Shown piece after piece: positions 1-8,994 of a stretch of 64,000 bases of DNA; within the stretch, counting starts at the first letter, position 1, and every line of letters starts with the position of its first letter. This DNA is from Natronincola ferrireducens (GTDB taxonomy: Bacteria; Bacillota; Clostridia; Peptostreptococcales; Natronincolaceae): contig NZ_FNFP01000001.1 of assembly GCF_900100845.1 (NCBI RefSeq), positions 496,001-560,000 of the forward strand. The letters run 5' to 3'. The translations under genes and the position numbers were made by a program. The notes beneath the pieces are model-generated. The model saw only the letters and a program-made list of their open reading frames with translations. It was not told the DNA's origin and ran no database searches.

Positions 1-2203
1 CATCAATTGTCCTATCTGTCAAGTTATTGGAGGAAGCTTCCTTAAAGGTTAAAGTTACTTTAAAGGTAAAGGTACTTCCCTGCCCCTCTTTACTTTCTAC
101 GTTAATGGTTCCTCCCATTATATCCACTAGATTCTTGGTTATAGCTAGACCTAAACCAGTTCCTCCGTACTTTCTAGTAGTAGAGGCATCTACTTGGCTA
201 AAGTTTTTAAACAGAAGATTGTATTTGTCTGATGGAATCCCAATCCCTGTATCCTTAATAGAAAATGCTAATTCTACCCTATAAGGACCTAGTTTTTTAG
301 CTTTAACCTGGAGGTCAACTCCACCCCTTTCTGTAAACTTGATGGCATTACCTAAGAGGTTGTACAATATTTGATTCAAGCGATGGGGGTCACCTATAAA
401 TATAGAGGGAGTTTCCTCATCAATAGAATAACTGAAGGATAGACCCTTACTTTTTGCCCTAAAGGAAAAATCTTTAGCTACTAAGGTGATAAACTCATGG
501 AAATTGAACTCCACCTGATCTAATACCATTTTATTGGCCTCGATTTTAGAGATGTCTAATATATTGTTAATAATATTTAATAAACGATCATTAGAGGCTT
601 GCAATAATTCAATATATTCTTTTTGCTGATGACTTAATGTTGTGGCGGATAACAGCTCGGTTACACCTATAATCCCATTCATTGGGGTCCTTAGCTCATG
701 ACTCATATTTGCTAAGAAATAAGACTTTGAAATACTTGCTGCCTCTGATTCTAGCTTTGCCTGGATCAATTCTTCTTCTGCCACCTTCCGATGGGTAATA
801 TCTTGAACAATTCCCAGAACACTTTCTACTCTACCATCTGTTTTTCTAAGGAAGACTACTTCCCTACAGCAGAGCCAGATAAAATGACCCTCCTTATGCT
901 CTGCTCTAAACTCAATGGAAAAAACCTCATCGGTTACAGTATTAGTCATTATCTTTAAATGCTCTGTCATTTTATCAACATCTTCAGGATGCAGGATATC
1001 CATAAATCTATTTCCACTTAATTGATGAAATTCTTCTATAGAATAACCTAGGATTGAAGGTGCGTGATGATTACAATAAAGATTTTTCCTTCGAATAATA
1101 TCAGTAACATAAATGATGTCCGGGAGGGCTTCTGTAATAGCTGTTACTTTTCGATGGGAGGCCTCAAGGGTTGTCAGCATTCTATTAACAGAATCCCCCA
1201 AAACTGCAAATTCATCCTTTGCATCAATGGTTAGCCTAGCCTTTAGGTTGGTAGGATTACCCATTAAAGCAATATCTTTTGTTAAGGATCTTAAGGGTGA
1301 TAGGACATTTTTTCTTAAAAAGAATAGAAAAAGCCCAAGAAACAATCCACCAGTCAATACAATCAAAATTATAAAGAGACGAATACTCTGTAGACTTTGG
1401 ATATAAAGGGTTCGAGGAAAGACTAACTCTAATAACAGAGTGTCATTACCATAAATATCCTCCACCAACTGATAGACAGCTACTTTTTCCTGTGTTAAGG
1501 CTTGGGTATAGATATCCTCCTTTGATAAATGCTGTAAAATTTTTTCTGTATTGGGTGGAATCCCAGTGCCATTGATTAAATCAAATACATCTACCGACAG
1601 ATGTATTTTTTTCGAAGTGTTTTGAAGCTTTGCTTCATTCACATAGCTAGCCATAATTAAAGCCCCCCTATTGGGGCCTGTAGCATGGCTGGTTAAAATA
1701 GGTTGAAAAGATACCAGTAAAATACCACTGGGGAGAATCATTAAACCCTTTTGATTTTCGTTAGAGCCCCTATCATACAATACCCCCCAATTTTCCTGCA
1801 CATGTTTTTTAAAATCCAGTGGAATAGGGAACTCCTTATCTCCCACGGAATCATAGGCCTTTTCATAGACAATATCACCATGAATATCAAGCAGCATCAC
1901 CATTTCAACGCCACCGGCTTCAAAGGTTATATTGGTATAATTACTCTCAATATACTGTTCATTAGGATTTAACATATATTCATAGGTATCATCCCATTTT
2001 CCATAATCCAATGCTAGGGTATTTATATAATCCACCATAGATTCAAGCTCATTTTTAAAGCGAATAATATTATGACGGGCAATCACTGTTTCGTTATTCA
2101 GGGACATTTTGACCAAAACCATATGGGCAATATAACTGTTTATAGCTAGAGTACATAAAATTGTAACAATGGCCCATACCATTGTTTTCTTATAAAGGGT
2201 CAT
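1..2203 (-). CDS. Sensor histidine kinase, CHASE4-HAMP-PAS-HisKA-HATPase (C-terminus cut by window edge)
   Basis: Membrane sensor kinase; 734 residues are visible and the frame is open through base 1. Start is ATG at 2203 with an AGGTG site just upstream. Order: membrane helix about residues 8-30; extracellular CHASE4-type sensor about 45-200 (the YGKWDDTY and YIESNYTNI stretches are typical); second helix about 268-294; HAMP; PAS about 360-480 ending in VLGIVQDITHRK; HisKA with the phospho-acceptor in HELRTPMNG near residue 502; ATPase with DTGIGIP and GTGLGLAI. The frame continues after the ATPase domain, so a receiver domain (hybrid kinase) may lie off the window, but this cannot be seen. 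No response regulator is adjacent, so it is an orphan here. The ligand is unknown. Confidence 0.93.
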   Translation of the reverse strand, partial: MTLYKKTMVWAIVTILCTLAINSYIAHMVLVKMSLNNETVIARHNIIRFKNELESMVDYINTLALDYGKWDDTYEYMLNPNEQYIESNYTNITFEAGGVEMVMLLDIHGDIVYEKAYDSVGDKEFPIPLDFKKHVQENWGVLYDRGSNENQKGLMILPSGILLVSFQPILTSHATGPNRGALIMASYVNEAKLQNTSKKIHLSVDVFDLINGTGIPPNTEKILQHLSKEDIYTQALTQEKVAVYQLVEDIYGNDTLLLELVFPRTLYIQSLQSIRLFIILIVLTGGLFLGLFLFFLRKNVLSPLRSLTKDIALMGNPTNLKARLTIDAKDEFAVLGDSVNRMLTTLEASHRKVTAITEALPDIIYVTDIIRRKNLYCNHHAPSILGYSIEEFHQLSGNRFMDILHPEDVDKMTEHLKIMTNTVTDEVFSIEFRAEHKEGHFIWLCCREVVFLRKTDGRVESVLGIVQDITHRKVAEEELIQAKLESEAASISKSYFLANMSHELRTPMNGIIGVTELLSATTLSHQQKEYIELLQASNDRLLNIINNILDISKIEANKMVLDQVEFNFHEFITLVAKDFSFRAKSKGLSFSYSIDEETPSIFIGDPHRLNQILYNLLGNAIKFTERGGVDLQVKAKKLGPYRVELAFSIKDTGIGIPSDKYNLLFKNFSQVDASTTRKYGGTGLGLAITKNLVDIMGGTINVESKEGQGSTFTFKVTLTFKEASSNNLTDRTID

Positions 2204-2445
2204 TTCAATTCACCTCATTTATAGGTATATGATTCAATAATATAGAAGGTTTTATTTTGAAATTCGACATAAATTGCTATTTTCCTTTATAAAATACTCA
2301 AACAACAAATGTAAAGTATAACCATTATATAATAATAAAAGGGAGTTAAAAAACTTTAATAAAAGTCATGATCCAGAAGAGTGGTTTAAAAATATTAAAA
2401 TAAAAAACAAATAAAGTAAGGGGTAGAAGAGAGGGGATAGAACAA

Positions 2446-2491
2446 TTTAAGTCTGTATCTTCATTTCATATTTTGAAGATACAGACTTAAA
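2446..2491 (-). terminator. Hairpin terminator after the isocitrate dehydrogenase gene
   Basis: Perfect 17-bp inverted repeat (2446-2462 and 2475-2491) with a 12-nt loop, just past the stop codon of the leftward operon; the left arm gives a short T run on the minus strand. The arm starting TTTAAGTCTG recurs in the hairpin at 7568-7606. The rest of the gap 2204-2445 holds only AT-rich upstream DNA of the kinase gene. Confidence 0.7.
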
Positions 2492-2508
2492 ATACACATA
2501 ATGGAAAT

Positions 2509-3510
2509 CTAACCTTTGATATAGCGGCATATTGCTTCTGTCATTTCCGTAGTTGTAGCAGTACCACCTATATCCTGTGTTGTATATTTACCTTCCTGAA
2601 TAACATAGGCAGTAGCCTGTCGAATAAGACTTGCGGCAGATTGTTCCCCTATATAATCTAGCATCATGGTGGCCGATAAAATGCAGGCAGTGGGATTGGC
2701 CATATTTAATCCTGCTATACTTGGGGCACTGCCATGGACTGCTTCAAATATGGCGATGTTCTCTCCTATGTTTGCACCAGGGACTAAACCTAATCCCCCC
2801 ACTAATCCTGCACCTAAATCAGAAATAATATCACCATAAAGATTAGGCAAAACCAGAACATCGTAATTTTCAGGATGCATTACCAACTGCATACACATAT
2901 TGTCAACGATAACTTCCTCGTAATAAATTTCTGGATATTTTTTAGCTATTTTTCTAACACACTCTAAAAAAAGTCCATCTGAAATTTTCATGATATTGGC
3001 CTTATGAACAGCCGTTACCTTTTTCCTGCCATGGGTTTTGGCATATTGAAAGGCAGACTCAGCAATTCTTAGGGAAGCCTTTTCGGTAATGATTTTAATA
3101 GATTCTGCTACTCCTTCGGTTACTAAGTGCTCTATACCACAGTACAGGTCTTCAGAATTTTCCCTAACAATAACTAAATCTACGTTTTGAAAGGGTGTTT
3201 TGATACCTGGAATACTTTTAATGGGTCTGATATTGGCATAGGTGTTATACTTTTGCCTTAAAGTAACATTAATACTTCTAAATCCACTGCCAATGGGTGT
3301 AGTAATAGGACCCTTAAAGACAATTTTATTTTTAGATATACTTTCTAAAAGGGAGGTAGGAATAAATTGGCCTGTAGCTTTATAGGCATCTTCTCCAGCA
3401 TTTATAATCTCCCAGTCAATTTTTACATCAGCAGCTGTAATAACCTTTTGAAGGGAGGAGGTTACTTCATAACCGATTCCATCCCCGGGTATTAGTGTAA
3501 TAGTTTTCAT
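2509..3510 (-). CDS. NAD-type isocitrate dehydrogenase (IDH/IPMDH family)
   Basis: Beta-decarboxylating dehydrogenase, predicted to oxidise isocitrate to 2-oxoglutarate in the cytosol. 333 residues, the normal length for the short NAD-linked IDH/isopropylmalate dehydrogenase family. It begins MKTITLIPGDGIGYEV and carries the family signature NLYGDIISDLGAGLVGG (about residues 225-241). An in-frame upstream start at 3558 would lie inside the aconitase gene; ATG 3510 has a GGGGG site 7 nt before it and is preferred. It is the last gene of a citrate synthase-aconitase-dehydrogenase operon; the aconitase stop is only 2 nt upstream. The context favours isocitrate over isopropylmalate or homoisocitrate, because leucine and lysine genes are absent. 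Cofactor choice cannot be settled by eye. Confidence 0.85.
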   Translation of the reverse strand: MKTITLIPGDGIGYEVTSSLQKVITAADVKIDWEIINAGEDAYKATGQFIPTSLLESISKNKIVFKGPITTPIGSGFRSINVTLRQKYNTYANIRPIKSIPGIKTPFQNVDLVIVRENSEDLYCGIEHLVTEGVAESIKIITEKASLRIAESAFQYAKTHGRKKVTAVHKANIMKISDGLFLECVRKIAKKYPEIYYEEVIVDNMCMQLVMHPENYDVLVLPNLYGDIISDLGAGLVGGLGLVPGANIGENIAIFEAVHGSAPSIAGLNMANPTACILSATMMLDYIGEQSAASLIRQATAYVIQEGKYTTQDIGGTATTTEMTEAICRYIKG

Positions 3511-3512
3511 TG

Positions 3513-5438
3513 TTATTCCCCCAAACGAACTTTTGTATAATGTAAATAGCCTCCACATAATAGGATGTCAATATCCCGTTGGGAACCTGTGAACTGTGCC
3601 TTTACCGAAATGTTTTTTGTTTTATTCCAAATCTCAATCGGTTTCTTATTCTGCAACTTAATTTTTAAATCATTGATTATAAGTTGGTCCATCTCATCCA
3701 GTTTAGCATAATCATTGGGATCAAGTAATTCTAAAGGAAGAATACCAGAGTTAATAAGATTTGCTTTATGAATTCTAGCAAAGGATTTTGCTAGAATCAT
3801 CTTAATCCCTAGATAAAGGGGAACTAATGCAGCATGCTCTCTACTAGAGCCTTGACCATAATTATCTCCCCCTAGGATAAAACCTCCATTATTTTCTAGA
3901 CACTTTTTATGAAAATCTAAGTCTAATCCATAAAAACAATATTTTGAAAGGTAAGGAATATTAGATCTGTAGGGCAAAAGCTTAGCATTGGAGGGCATAA
4001 TATCATCAGTAGTAACATTATCTCCTGCCTTTAGCAATAACCTACCTTCTAAAGCATCTGTTAAAGGATTATTAACTGGAAAAGGCTTAATGTTTGGGCC
4101 CATAGAAATAGTTGACATTCCAGTCCCTCCATAAATAAAGTAAGCATCACTATTGTCATATTGGTTAGGTTCATCAATCCTAATACCATCCCCTAAAATC
4201 ACAGGGTCCTCTAGATAACCCTTTATAGAGGATATGGCAGCCGTTTCAGGACTCACTAAGTAGATGTCAGCATCCTTAGTTCCACTTCTGCCACAAAAGT
4301 TTCTATTAAAGGTCCTTAAGGATATACCTTTGGATTTAGGAGCCTGCCCCATACCAATACATGGGCCACAACTACATTCCAGTATACGGGCTCCTGCAGA
4401 AATAAAAATCGAGAGACCACCGTTATCCGATAACATCTTCAAAATACTACTGGAGCCAGGAGCAATTCCTAAGCTAACATCAGGGTGGATCTTTTTATCC
4501 TTCAAGATGCTGGCTACCTTCATTAAATCCTTATAGGAGGAATTTGTGCAACTACCAATAAGAATTTGATCTACTTTTAAACCCTTGAGAGATCCAGTGC
4601 TGGCAACATTGTCAGGGCTATGGGGTTTTGCCACCATAGAAACAACTTCTGAAAGATCAATTTCTAGAATGTCATCATAGTCAGCCCCATCATCTCCCTT
4701 TAATTCTACCCAATCCTTCTCCCGGCCCTGAGCCTTTAAATAATTAAAGGTTATTTTATCACTAGGAAAAATAGAGGTAGTAGCCCCTAATTCAGCGCCC
4801 ATGTTGGTGATGGTGGCTCTATCTGTTAAAGAAAGGGATTTTAGTCCTTCTCCAGAGTACTCAATTACCTTGCCAACACCGCCTTTTACTGTCAATTTTC
4901 CTAGGATATATAGGATAACATCTTTAGCTGAGACCCAAGGCCTTAATTGGCCCTTAAGGCGGACATTTAAGACTTTGGGCACCTTAAGATGATACTGGCC
5001 ACTGGCCATGGCAACAGCCACATCCAAACCTCCTGTGCCAATGGCCAGCATTCCCATACCACCACTGGTAGGGGTATGGCTATCGGAGCCTAGTAATGTT
5101 CCGCCAGGCTTCGAAAAATTTTCCAGGTGCAACTGATGACAAATGCCATTGCCTGGTTTGGAATAGATAATACCATATTTTTGGGCTACACTTTTAATAA
5201 ATTCATGGTCATCAGCGTTCTCAAAACCTGTTTGAAGGGTGTTGTGATCAATATATGCTACCGATAGATCAGTTTTAATTTCTTTTATATTCATGGCCTC
5301 CAGCTGTAGATACACCATGGTGCCAGTGGAATCTTGGGTCAAGGTTTGATCCACTTTGATACTTATTTCTTCTCCAGGAAGGAGGTTACCTGAAATCAAA
5401 TGTTTTTCTAAAATTTTATAAGTTAAAGATCTTGTCAT
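3513..5438 (-). CDS. Aconitate hydratase, single-chain
   Basis: Converts citrate to isocitrate through a [4Fe-4S] cluster. 641 residues with the large LeuC-like part first and the swivel (LeuD-like) part at the C-terminus in one chain, the length of the compact aconitase type found in Clostridia. Cluster ligands are visible as IGSCTNSS (about residue 297) and CSCGPCIGMG (about 355-364); GSSREHAALVPLYLG (about 535) is the substrate-binding loop of the swivel domain. ATG 5438 has GAGGTG 7 nt upstream and is preferred to the in-frame TTG at 5444. It lies between the citrate synthase-like gene (22-nt gap) and the isocitrate dehydrogenase, one transcription unit. Homoaconitase is an alternative but there are no other lysine-pathway genes. 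Confidence 0.9.
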   Translation of the reverse strand: MTRSLTYKILEKHLISGNLLPGEEISIKVDQTLTQDSTGTMVYLQLEAMNIKEIKTDLSVAYIDHNTLQTGFENADDHEFIKSVAQKYGIIYSKPGNGICHQLHLENFSKPGGTLLGSDSHTPTSGGMGMLAIGTGGLDVAVAMASGQYHLKVPKVLNVRLKGQLRPWVSAKDVILYILGKLTVKGGVGKVIEYSGEGLKSLSLTDRATITNMGAELGATTSIFPSDKITFNYLKAQGREKDWVELKGDDGADYDDILEIDLSEVVSMVAKPHSPDNVASTGSLKGLKVDQILIGSCTNSSYKDLMKVASILKDKKIHPDVSLGIAPGSSSILKMLSDNGGLSIFISAGARILECSCGPCIGMGQAPKSKGISLRTFNRNFCGRSGTKDADIYLVSPETAAISSIKGYLEDPVILGDGIRIDEPNQYDNSDAYFIYGGTGMSTISMGPNIKPFPVNNPLTDALEGRLLLKAGDNVTTDDIMPSNAKLLPYRSNIPYLSKYCFYGLDLDFHKKCLENNGGFILGGDNYGQGSSREHAALVPLYLGIKMILAKSFARIHKANLINSGILPLELLDPNDYAKLDEMDQLIINDLKIKLQNKKPIEIWNKTKNISVKAQFTGSQRDIDILLCGGYLHYTKVRLGE

Positions 5439-5460
5439 TTTCAATCACCTCATCAATTGT

Positions 5461-6606
5461 CTAAGCGTCTCTAGATAAAACCCCTTCTTTAATGGTTTCT
5501 TCATATAAATTTACCAACTCTTCATCTGTCAAGGTTCTTTTTAAGGAAATGGCAGTATTTCTAACCTTTTTCAAAAGATAATAGGTTGTTGCATCATCTA
5601 AATGAATATTGTAGGGTGATAAATTATTTTTAATTGCAGCTGTGCCGGAATGTTTGCCAACAAGGATTTTTCTTTCTAATCCCAGTTCTTCAGGACGAAT
5701 AATTTCATAGGTTAATGGATTTTTAATGGCACCATCAGCATGGATTCCAGACTCATGATAAAATATATGATCCCCTACTACAGCCTTCCAGGTAGGGATA
5801 TGTCTATTAGAGGCTTTTGCAACATAATTACATAAATCCTTCATTTTACTTAAATTATATCCTGTATCCCCAATATTCAGTGCATGCTTTAAGGAAAGAA
5901 TTACTTCCTCTAAGGAGGCGTTTCCTGCCCGTTCGCCTAAACCATTAACGGTAACACCCAAATAAGTAGCTCCAGCAATAGCACCAGCAATTGCATTAGC
6001 TGTGGCCATACCTAAATCATTATGGGTATGCATTTCTACTTCAATATCAACCTCATCTATGATTGCCTTAATGATGTTATAGGTGGTGACAGGATCTAAA
6101 CACCCTACAGTATCACAGAACCTTACTCTATCTGCCCCTGCTTCTTTAGCTGTTTTAAAAAAATTAAGCAAAAAAGCTAAATCTGTTCTGGAGGCATCCT
6201 CGGCATTGACAGATACATATAGACCATTGGACTTCGCAAACTCTGTGGCCTTTACCATTTGATCTAAAACTTTATTTCTAGTGGAATTCAATTTATGCTT
6301 GATATGGATATCGGAAGTAGATATAGAGATGGCAACAGCATCTACACCACAATCAATGGAGGCTTCTATATCCTTAATAACAGCTCTATTCCATCCCATA
6401 ATACTTGCCTTCAAATTACTCTTAACAATTTTTTTGATAACTTCTTTTTCGTCATCTCCCATAACAGGGATACCAGCTTCAATTTGGTCAACTCCTAGTT
6501 CATCCAGCATCTTTGCAATAAAAATCTTCTCCTCATTAGCAAATACCACACCAGCAGTTTGCTCCCCATCCCTTAGGGTTGTGTCTAAAAGCTTAAATTT
6601 TTTCAT
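5461..6606 (-). CDS. Probable (Re)-citrate synthase, NifV/homocitrate synthase family
   Basis: Member of the DRE-TIM metallolyase family; predicted to condense oxaloacetate and acetyl-CoA. 381 residues starting MKKFKLLDTTLRDGEQ, with the RDGEQ signature, MHTHNDLGMATANA (metal ligands HTH) and GLGERAGNASLEEV. The family by sequence alone reads homocitrate synthase (NifV), but the operon continues with aconitase and isocitrate dehydrogenase and contains no nif genes. The same order in Clostridium acetobutylicum (CAC0970-0972) is assigned to the Re-stereospecific citrate synthase branch. Start ATG 6606 is chosen over the 27-residue upstream extension because a GGGGG site lies 11 nt before it and the extension is AT-rich. 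Homocitrate synthase remains the alternative. Confidence 0.8.
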   Translation of the reverse strand: MKKFKLLDTTLRDGEQTAGVVFANEEKIFIAKMLDELGVDQIEAGIPVMGDDEKEVIKKIVKSNLKASIMGWNRAVIKDIEASIDCGVDAVAISISTSDIHIKHKLNSTRNKVLDQMVKATEFAKSNGLYVSVNAEDASRTDLAFLLNFFKTAKEAGADRVRFCDTVGCLDPVTTYNIIKAIIDEVDIEVEMHTHNDLGMATANAIAGAIAGATYLGVTVNGLGERAGNASLEEVILSLKHALNIGDTGYNLSKMKDLCNYVAKASNRHIPTWKAVVGDHIFYHESGIHADGAIKNPLTYEIIRPEELGLERKILVGKHSGTAAIKNNLSPYNIHLDDATTYYLLKKVRNTAISLKRTLTDEELVNLYEETIKEGVLSRDA

Positions 6607-6940
6607 CACTTCATTTTCCCCCTTTAACAATTTCCTTAAATATGTTAACAATATTATATATGCAATAAAATAAAAAAACAACATCATTTTTCAAAAAAAT
6701 GAAATATTTTTAAATAAATAATTCATAATTAGGTAAAAAAATTAGTTTGAGTCTAAAAAATAATACGAAAAAGAAATTATTAAAATAAAATATTTCAAAA
6801 ATCTAGACACTCCTCTGTTTTAAAACAACCCTCTTTATTTTAAATTAACTATTTAATGGGGGATAGAAAAGGGCAGAAGTATTTAGATTTCACAGTAAAT
6901 CTAAGTTTAATCAATGGTTTTTTAAAAATCATCATTAATC

Positions 6941-6987
6941 TATAATAGAAATGCAATTCAATCATTGGATATTGCATTTCTATTATA
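6941..6987. repeat. Perfect 17-bp inverted repeat in the gap before cheW
   Basis: Arms 6941-6957 and 6971-6987 pair perfectly around a 13-nt loop. It sits in the divergent 470-bp gap between the citrate synthase operon and cheW, about 90 bp before the cheW start. No U tract of terminator quality follows. It could be an operator or a hairpin in the cheW leader. Nothing else is recognisable in 6607-7076 except a TATAAT-like box just before cheW. Confidence 0.5.
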
Positions 6988-7076
6988 AAAGGGAATTTAT
7001 AAAATAGAATAGCAATAGATATGGTCAAAAATAAGGGAATTATGTTATAATTTGTATAAAAGGGGGGAAAGTAAAA

Positions 7077-7526
7077 ATGGCAGAAAAACAGTACGTTATT
7101 TTTAAGCTATGTGGTGAAGAATATGGTGTAGAAATTAATCATGTACAGGAAATTACTGAGTATAAAAAAGCCACTAAGGTCCCTAATGTGCCCAGTTTTA
7201 TTGAAGGAATCATTAATCTTCGAGGGAATATTACACCTATTGTAAGTTTAAAAAAGAAGTTTAACTTGGAAGAAGGAGAAATCCAAGAAAACAATCGTAT
7301 TATCATAATAAATCTTAAAAATAAGCATGTGGGCTTTATTGTAGATGATGCCTCTCAGGTATTAACTATGGAGGAGAAGCAAATAGAAAACCCGCCAGAA
7401 CTATTAACGGGAATAGATAGACAATATATAACTGGTATTGGAAAAGTAGAAGAAAAAATTATTATTTTATTAGATTTAGAAAAAATATTAACTGAAGAAG
7501 AGAAAGAAGAAATAAAAAATATGTAA
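7077..7526 (+). CDS. cheW: CheW-type chemotaxis coupling protein
   Basis: Cytosolic adaptor linking chemoreceptors to the CheA kinase. 149 residues, a single CheW domain along the whole length: opening KQYVIFKLCGEEYGVEI, then VPNVPSFIEGIINLRGNITPIVSL, the usual CheW core, and a GKVEEKIIILLDLEKIL end. The gene stands alone with no cheA or receptor next to it; the only other chemotaxis protein in the window is the receptor at 61094. Start ATG 7077 follows a strong GGGGGG site. A hairpin at 7568-7606 ends the transcript. Assignment to the family is secure; which receptor array it serves is unknown. Confidence 0.92.
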   Translation: MAEKQYVIFKLCGEEYGVEINHVQEITEYKKATKVPNVPSFIEGIINLRGNITPIVSLKKKFNLEEGEIQENNRIIIINLKNKHVGFIVDDASQVLTMEEKQIENPPELLTGIDRQYITGIGKVEEKIIILLDLEKILTEEEKEEIKNM

Positions 7527-7567
7527 ATAATCGTGTATCGACAGAACAATATGTTATAAAAGGATTG

Positions 7568-7606
7568 AAGTCTGCATTTTCATTTTAGCGATGAAGATGC
7601 AGACTT
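7568..7606 (+). terminator. Hairpin terminator after cheW
   Basis: Inverted repeat 7568-7583 / 7591-7606, 16 bp with one G-T pair, 41 nt past the cheW stop and followed by a short T run. The stem shares AAGTCTGYATYTTC with the hairpin at 2446-2491. Confidence 0.65.
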
Positions 7607-7724
7607 AAGTTTTAGTTATTGTATTTTGAAACCCTCTCCTTGTAATATAATAAACTCTGGAGAAAAAGTCTGCTAAAAGGAAGTAGCAAAGAATTCTCTA
7701 AAGAACCCTTCATAAACAAAAAAG

Positions 7725-7766
7725 AAACAAGCAATAGGGTGATTTTTCATCAATCCTTGCTTGTTT
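7725..7766 (-). terminator. Hairpin terminator after ychF
   Basis: Arms 7725-7734 and 7757-7766 (AAACAAGCAA / TTGCTTGTTT) with a T-rich tail on the minus strand, about 45 nt beyond the ychF stop codon. Confidence 0.6.
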
Positions 7767-7811
7767 TCTAAGTCATGGGTACTAAGAATAATTCACAAAC
7801 CTATAACTTTT

Positions 7812-8906
7812 TTAAACGTTGAATCTAAAAAGAATAACATCCCCATCTTGAACGATATATTCCTTACCTTCTAATCTTACAAGTCCCTTTTCTTTAGCGG
7901 CAGCATGAGTACCACAGTTCACAAGGTCGTTATAAGCAACCACTTCAGCTCGAATAAAACCTCTTTCAAAATCGGTATGGATTTTACCGGCAGCTTGAGG
8001 AGCTTTTGTTCCCCTTTTAATAGTCCAAGCCCTTACCTCCTTGGGTCCGGCTGTTAAGTAACTGATTAAGCCAAGAAGAGAGTAGGAAGCCTGTACCAGT
8101 CGGTCTAAACCAGATTGCTGTAAACCCAGTTCTTCTAAGAATATTTCTTTTTCTTCTTCATCCAACTCTGCAATTTCAGCTTCGATTTTGGCACAGATGA
8201 CAACAACCTCTGCATCCTCTGTTTTGGCAAATTCCCTTAACCTTTGGACATGGGGATTATTTACTCCCTCGTCAGCAACTTCGTCCTCTGCAACATTGGC
8301 AACATAAATGATGGGTTTCATAGATAAAAGGCCAAAGGTTTTTAATAACTCCTGCTCTTCTTCTGTATATTCTAAGCTACGGGCAGATAGACCTTCCTCT
8401 AAAGCAGCCTGTAATCTTTTTAACAATGATAACTCAGGGAGAAGACTTTTGTCACCCTTAACCAATTTTTCGGTTTTTTGTACTCTTCTTTCCACCATTT
8501 CAAGATCAGAAAAAATTAATTCAAGGTTGATAGTTTCGATATCCCGGAGGGGATTAACATCTCCATCTACATGGGTAATATTACTGTCTTCAAAGCATCG
8601 AACTACTTGAAGTATGGAGGCAACTTCTCGGATGTGGGATAGAAATTTATTGCCTAAGCCTTCCCCCTTACTTGCACCCCTAACCAATCCAGCAATATCA
8701 TAAAATTCAATGGCTGCAGGAATAACCTTTTCTGATTGATAGAGGTCTTTTAAAAACTGCAAACGATTATCAGGAACAGCAACCACCCCTATGTTTGGCT
8801 CTATGGTGCAGAAGGGATAGTTAGCAGATTCTGCGCCTGCTTGAGTAATTGCATTGAACAACGTACTTTTTCCTACGTTAGGCAATCCAACAATGCCTAG
8901 TTTCAT
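7812..8906 (-). CDS. ychF: Redox-regulated ATPase/GTPase YchF (Obg family)
   Basis: Universally conserved translation-associated P-loop NTPase. 364 residues, the standard length. The P-loop [15 protein letters not shown] begins at residue 7, [13 protein letters not shown] is the switch region typical of Ych[21 protein letters not shown] is the Walker B/G3 area, and a C-terminal TGS domain ends in [16 protein letters not shown]. The base-specificity motif is NVAED rather than NKxD, as expected for the ATP-preferring YchF. ATG 8906 has an AAAGGAAG site. It stands 88 bp downstream of larB; whether the two are co-transcribed is not evident. Confidence 0.96.
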   Translation of the reverse strand: MKLGIVGLPNVGKSTLFNAITQAGAESANYPFCTIEPNIGVVAVPDNRLQFLKDLYQSEKVIPAAIEFYDIAGLVRGASKGEGLGNKFLSHIREVASILQVVRCFEDSNITHVDGDVNPLRDIETINLELIFSDLEMVERRVQKTEKLVKGDKSLLPELSLLKRLQAALEEGLSARSLEYTEEEQELLKTFGLLSMKPIIYVANVAEDEVADEGVNNPHVQRLREFAKTEDAEVVVICAKIEAEIAELDEEEKEIFLEELGLQQSGLDRLVQASYSLLGLISYLTAGPKEVRAWTIKRGTKAPQAAGKIHTDFERGFIRAEVVAYNDLVNCGTHAAAKEKGLVRLEGKEYIVQDGDVILFRFNV

Positions 8907-8994
8907 GGGAATCTTCCTTTCTATATGGGTTCAAATAATAGTCAATTATACACATAGATAAAAGTATACCCTATTGTGGATTTCTTAGCAACAT

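Noticed and set aside
4264-4536. Long frames opposite the aconitase and citrate synthase genes (also 6281-6673)
   Set aside because: They lie wholly inside strongly conserved genes on the other strand, have no ribosome site and show no family features.
2509-6606. Lysine (homocitrate/homoaconitase) or leucine pathway operon
   Set aside because: The families allow it, but no further lysine or leucine genes are present and the same three-gene order is known as a citrate-to-2-oxoglutarate branch in Clostridia.
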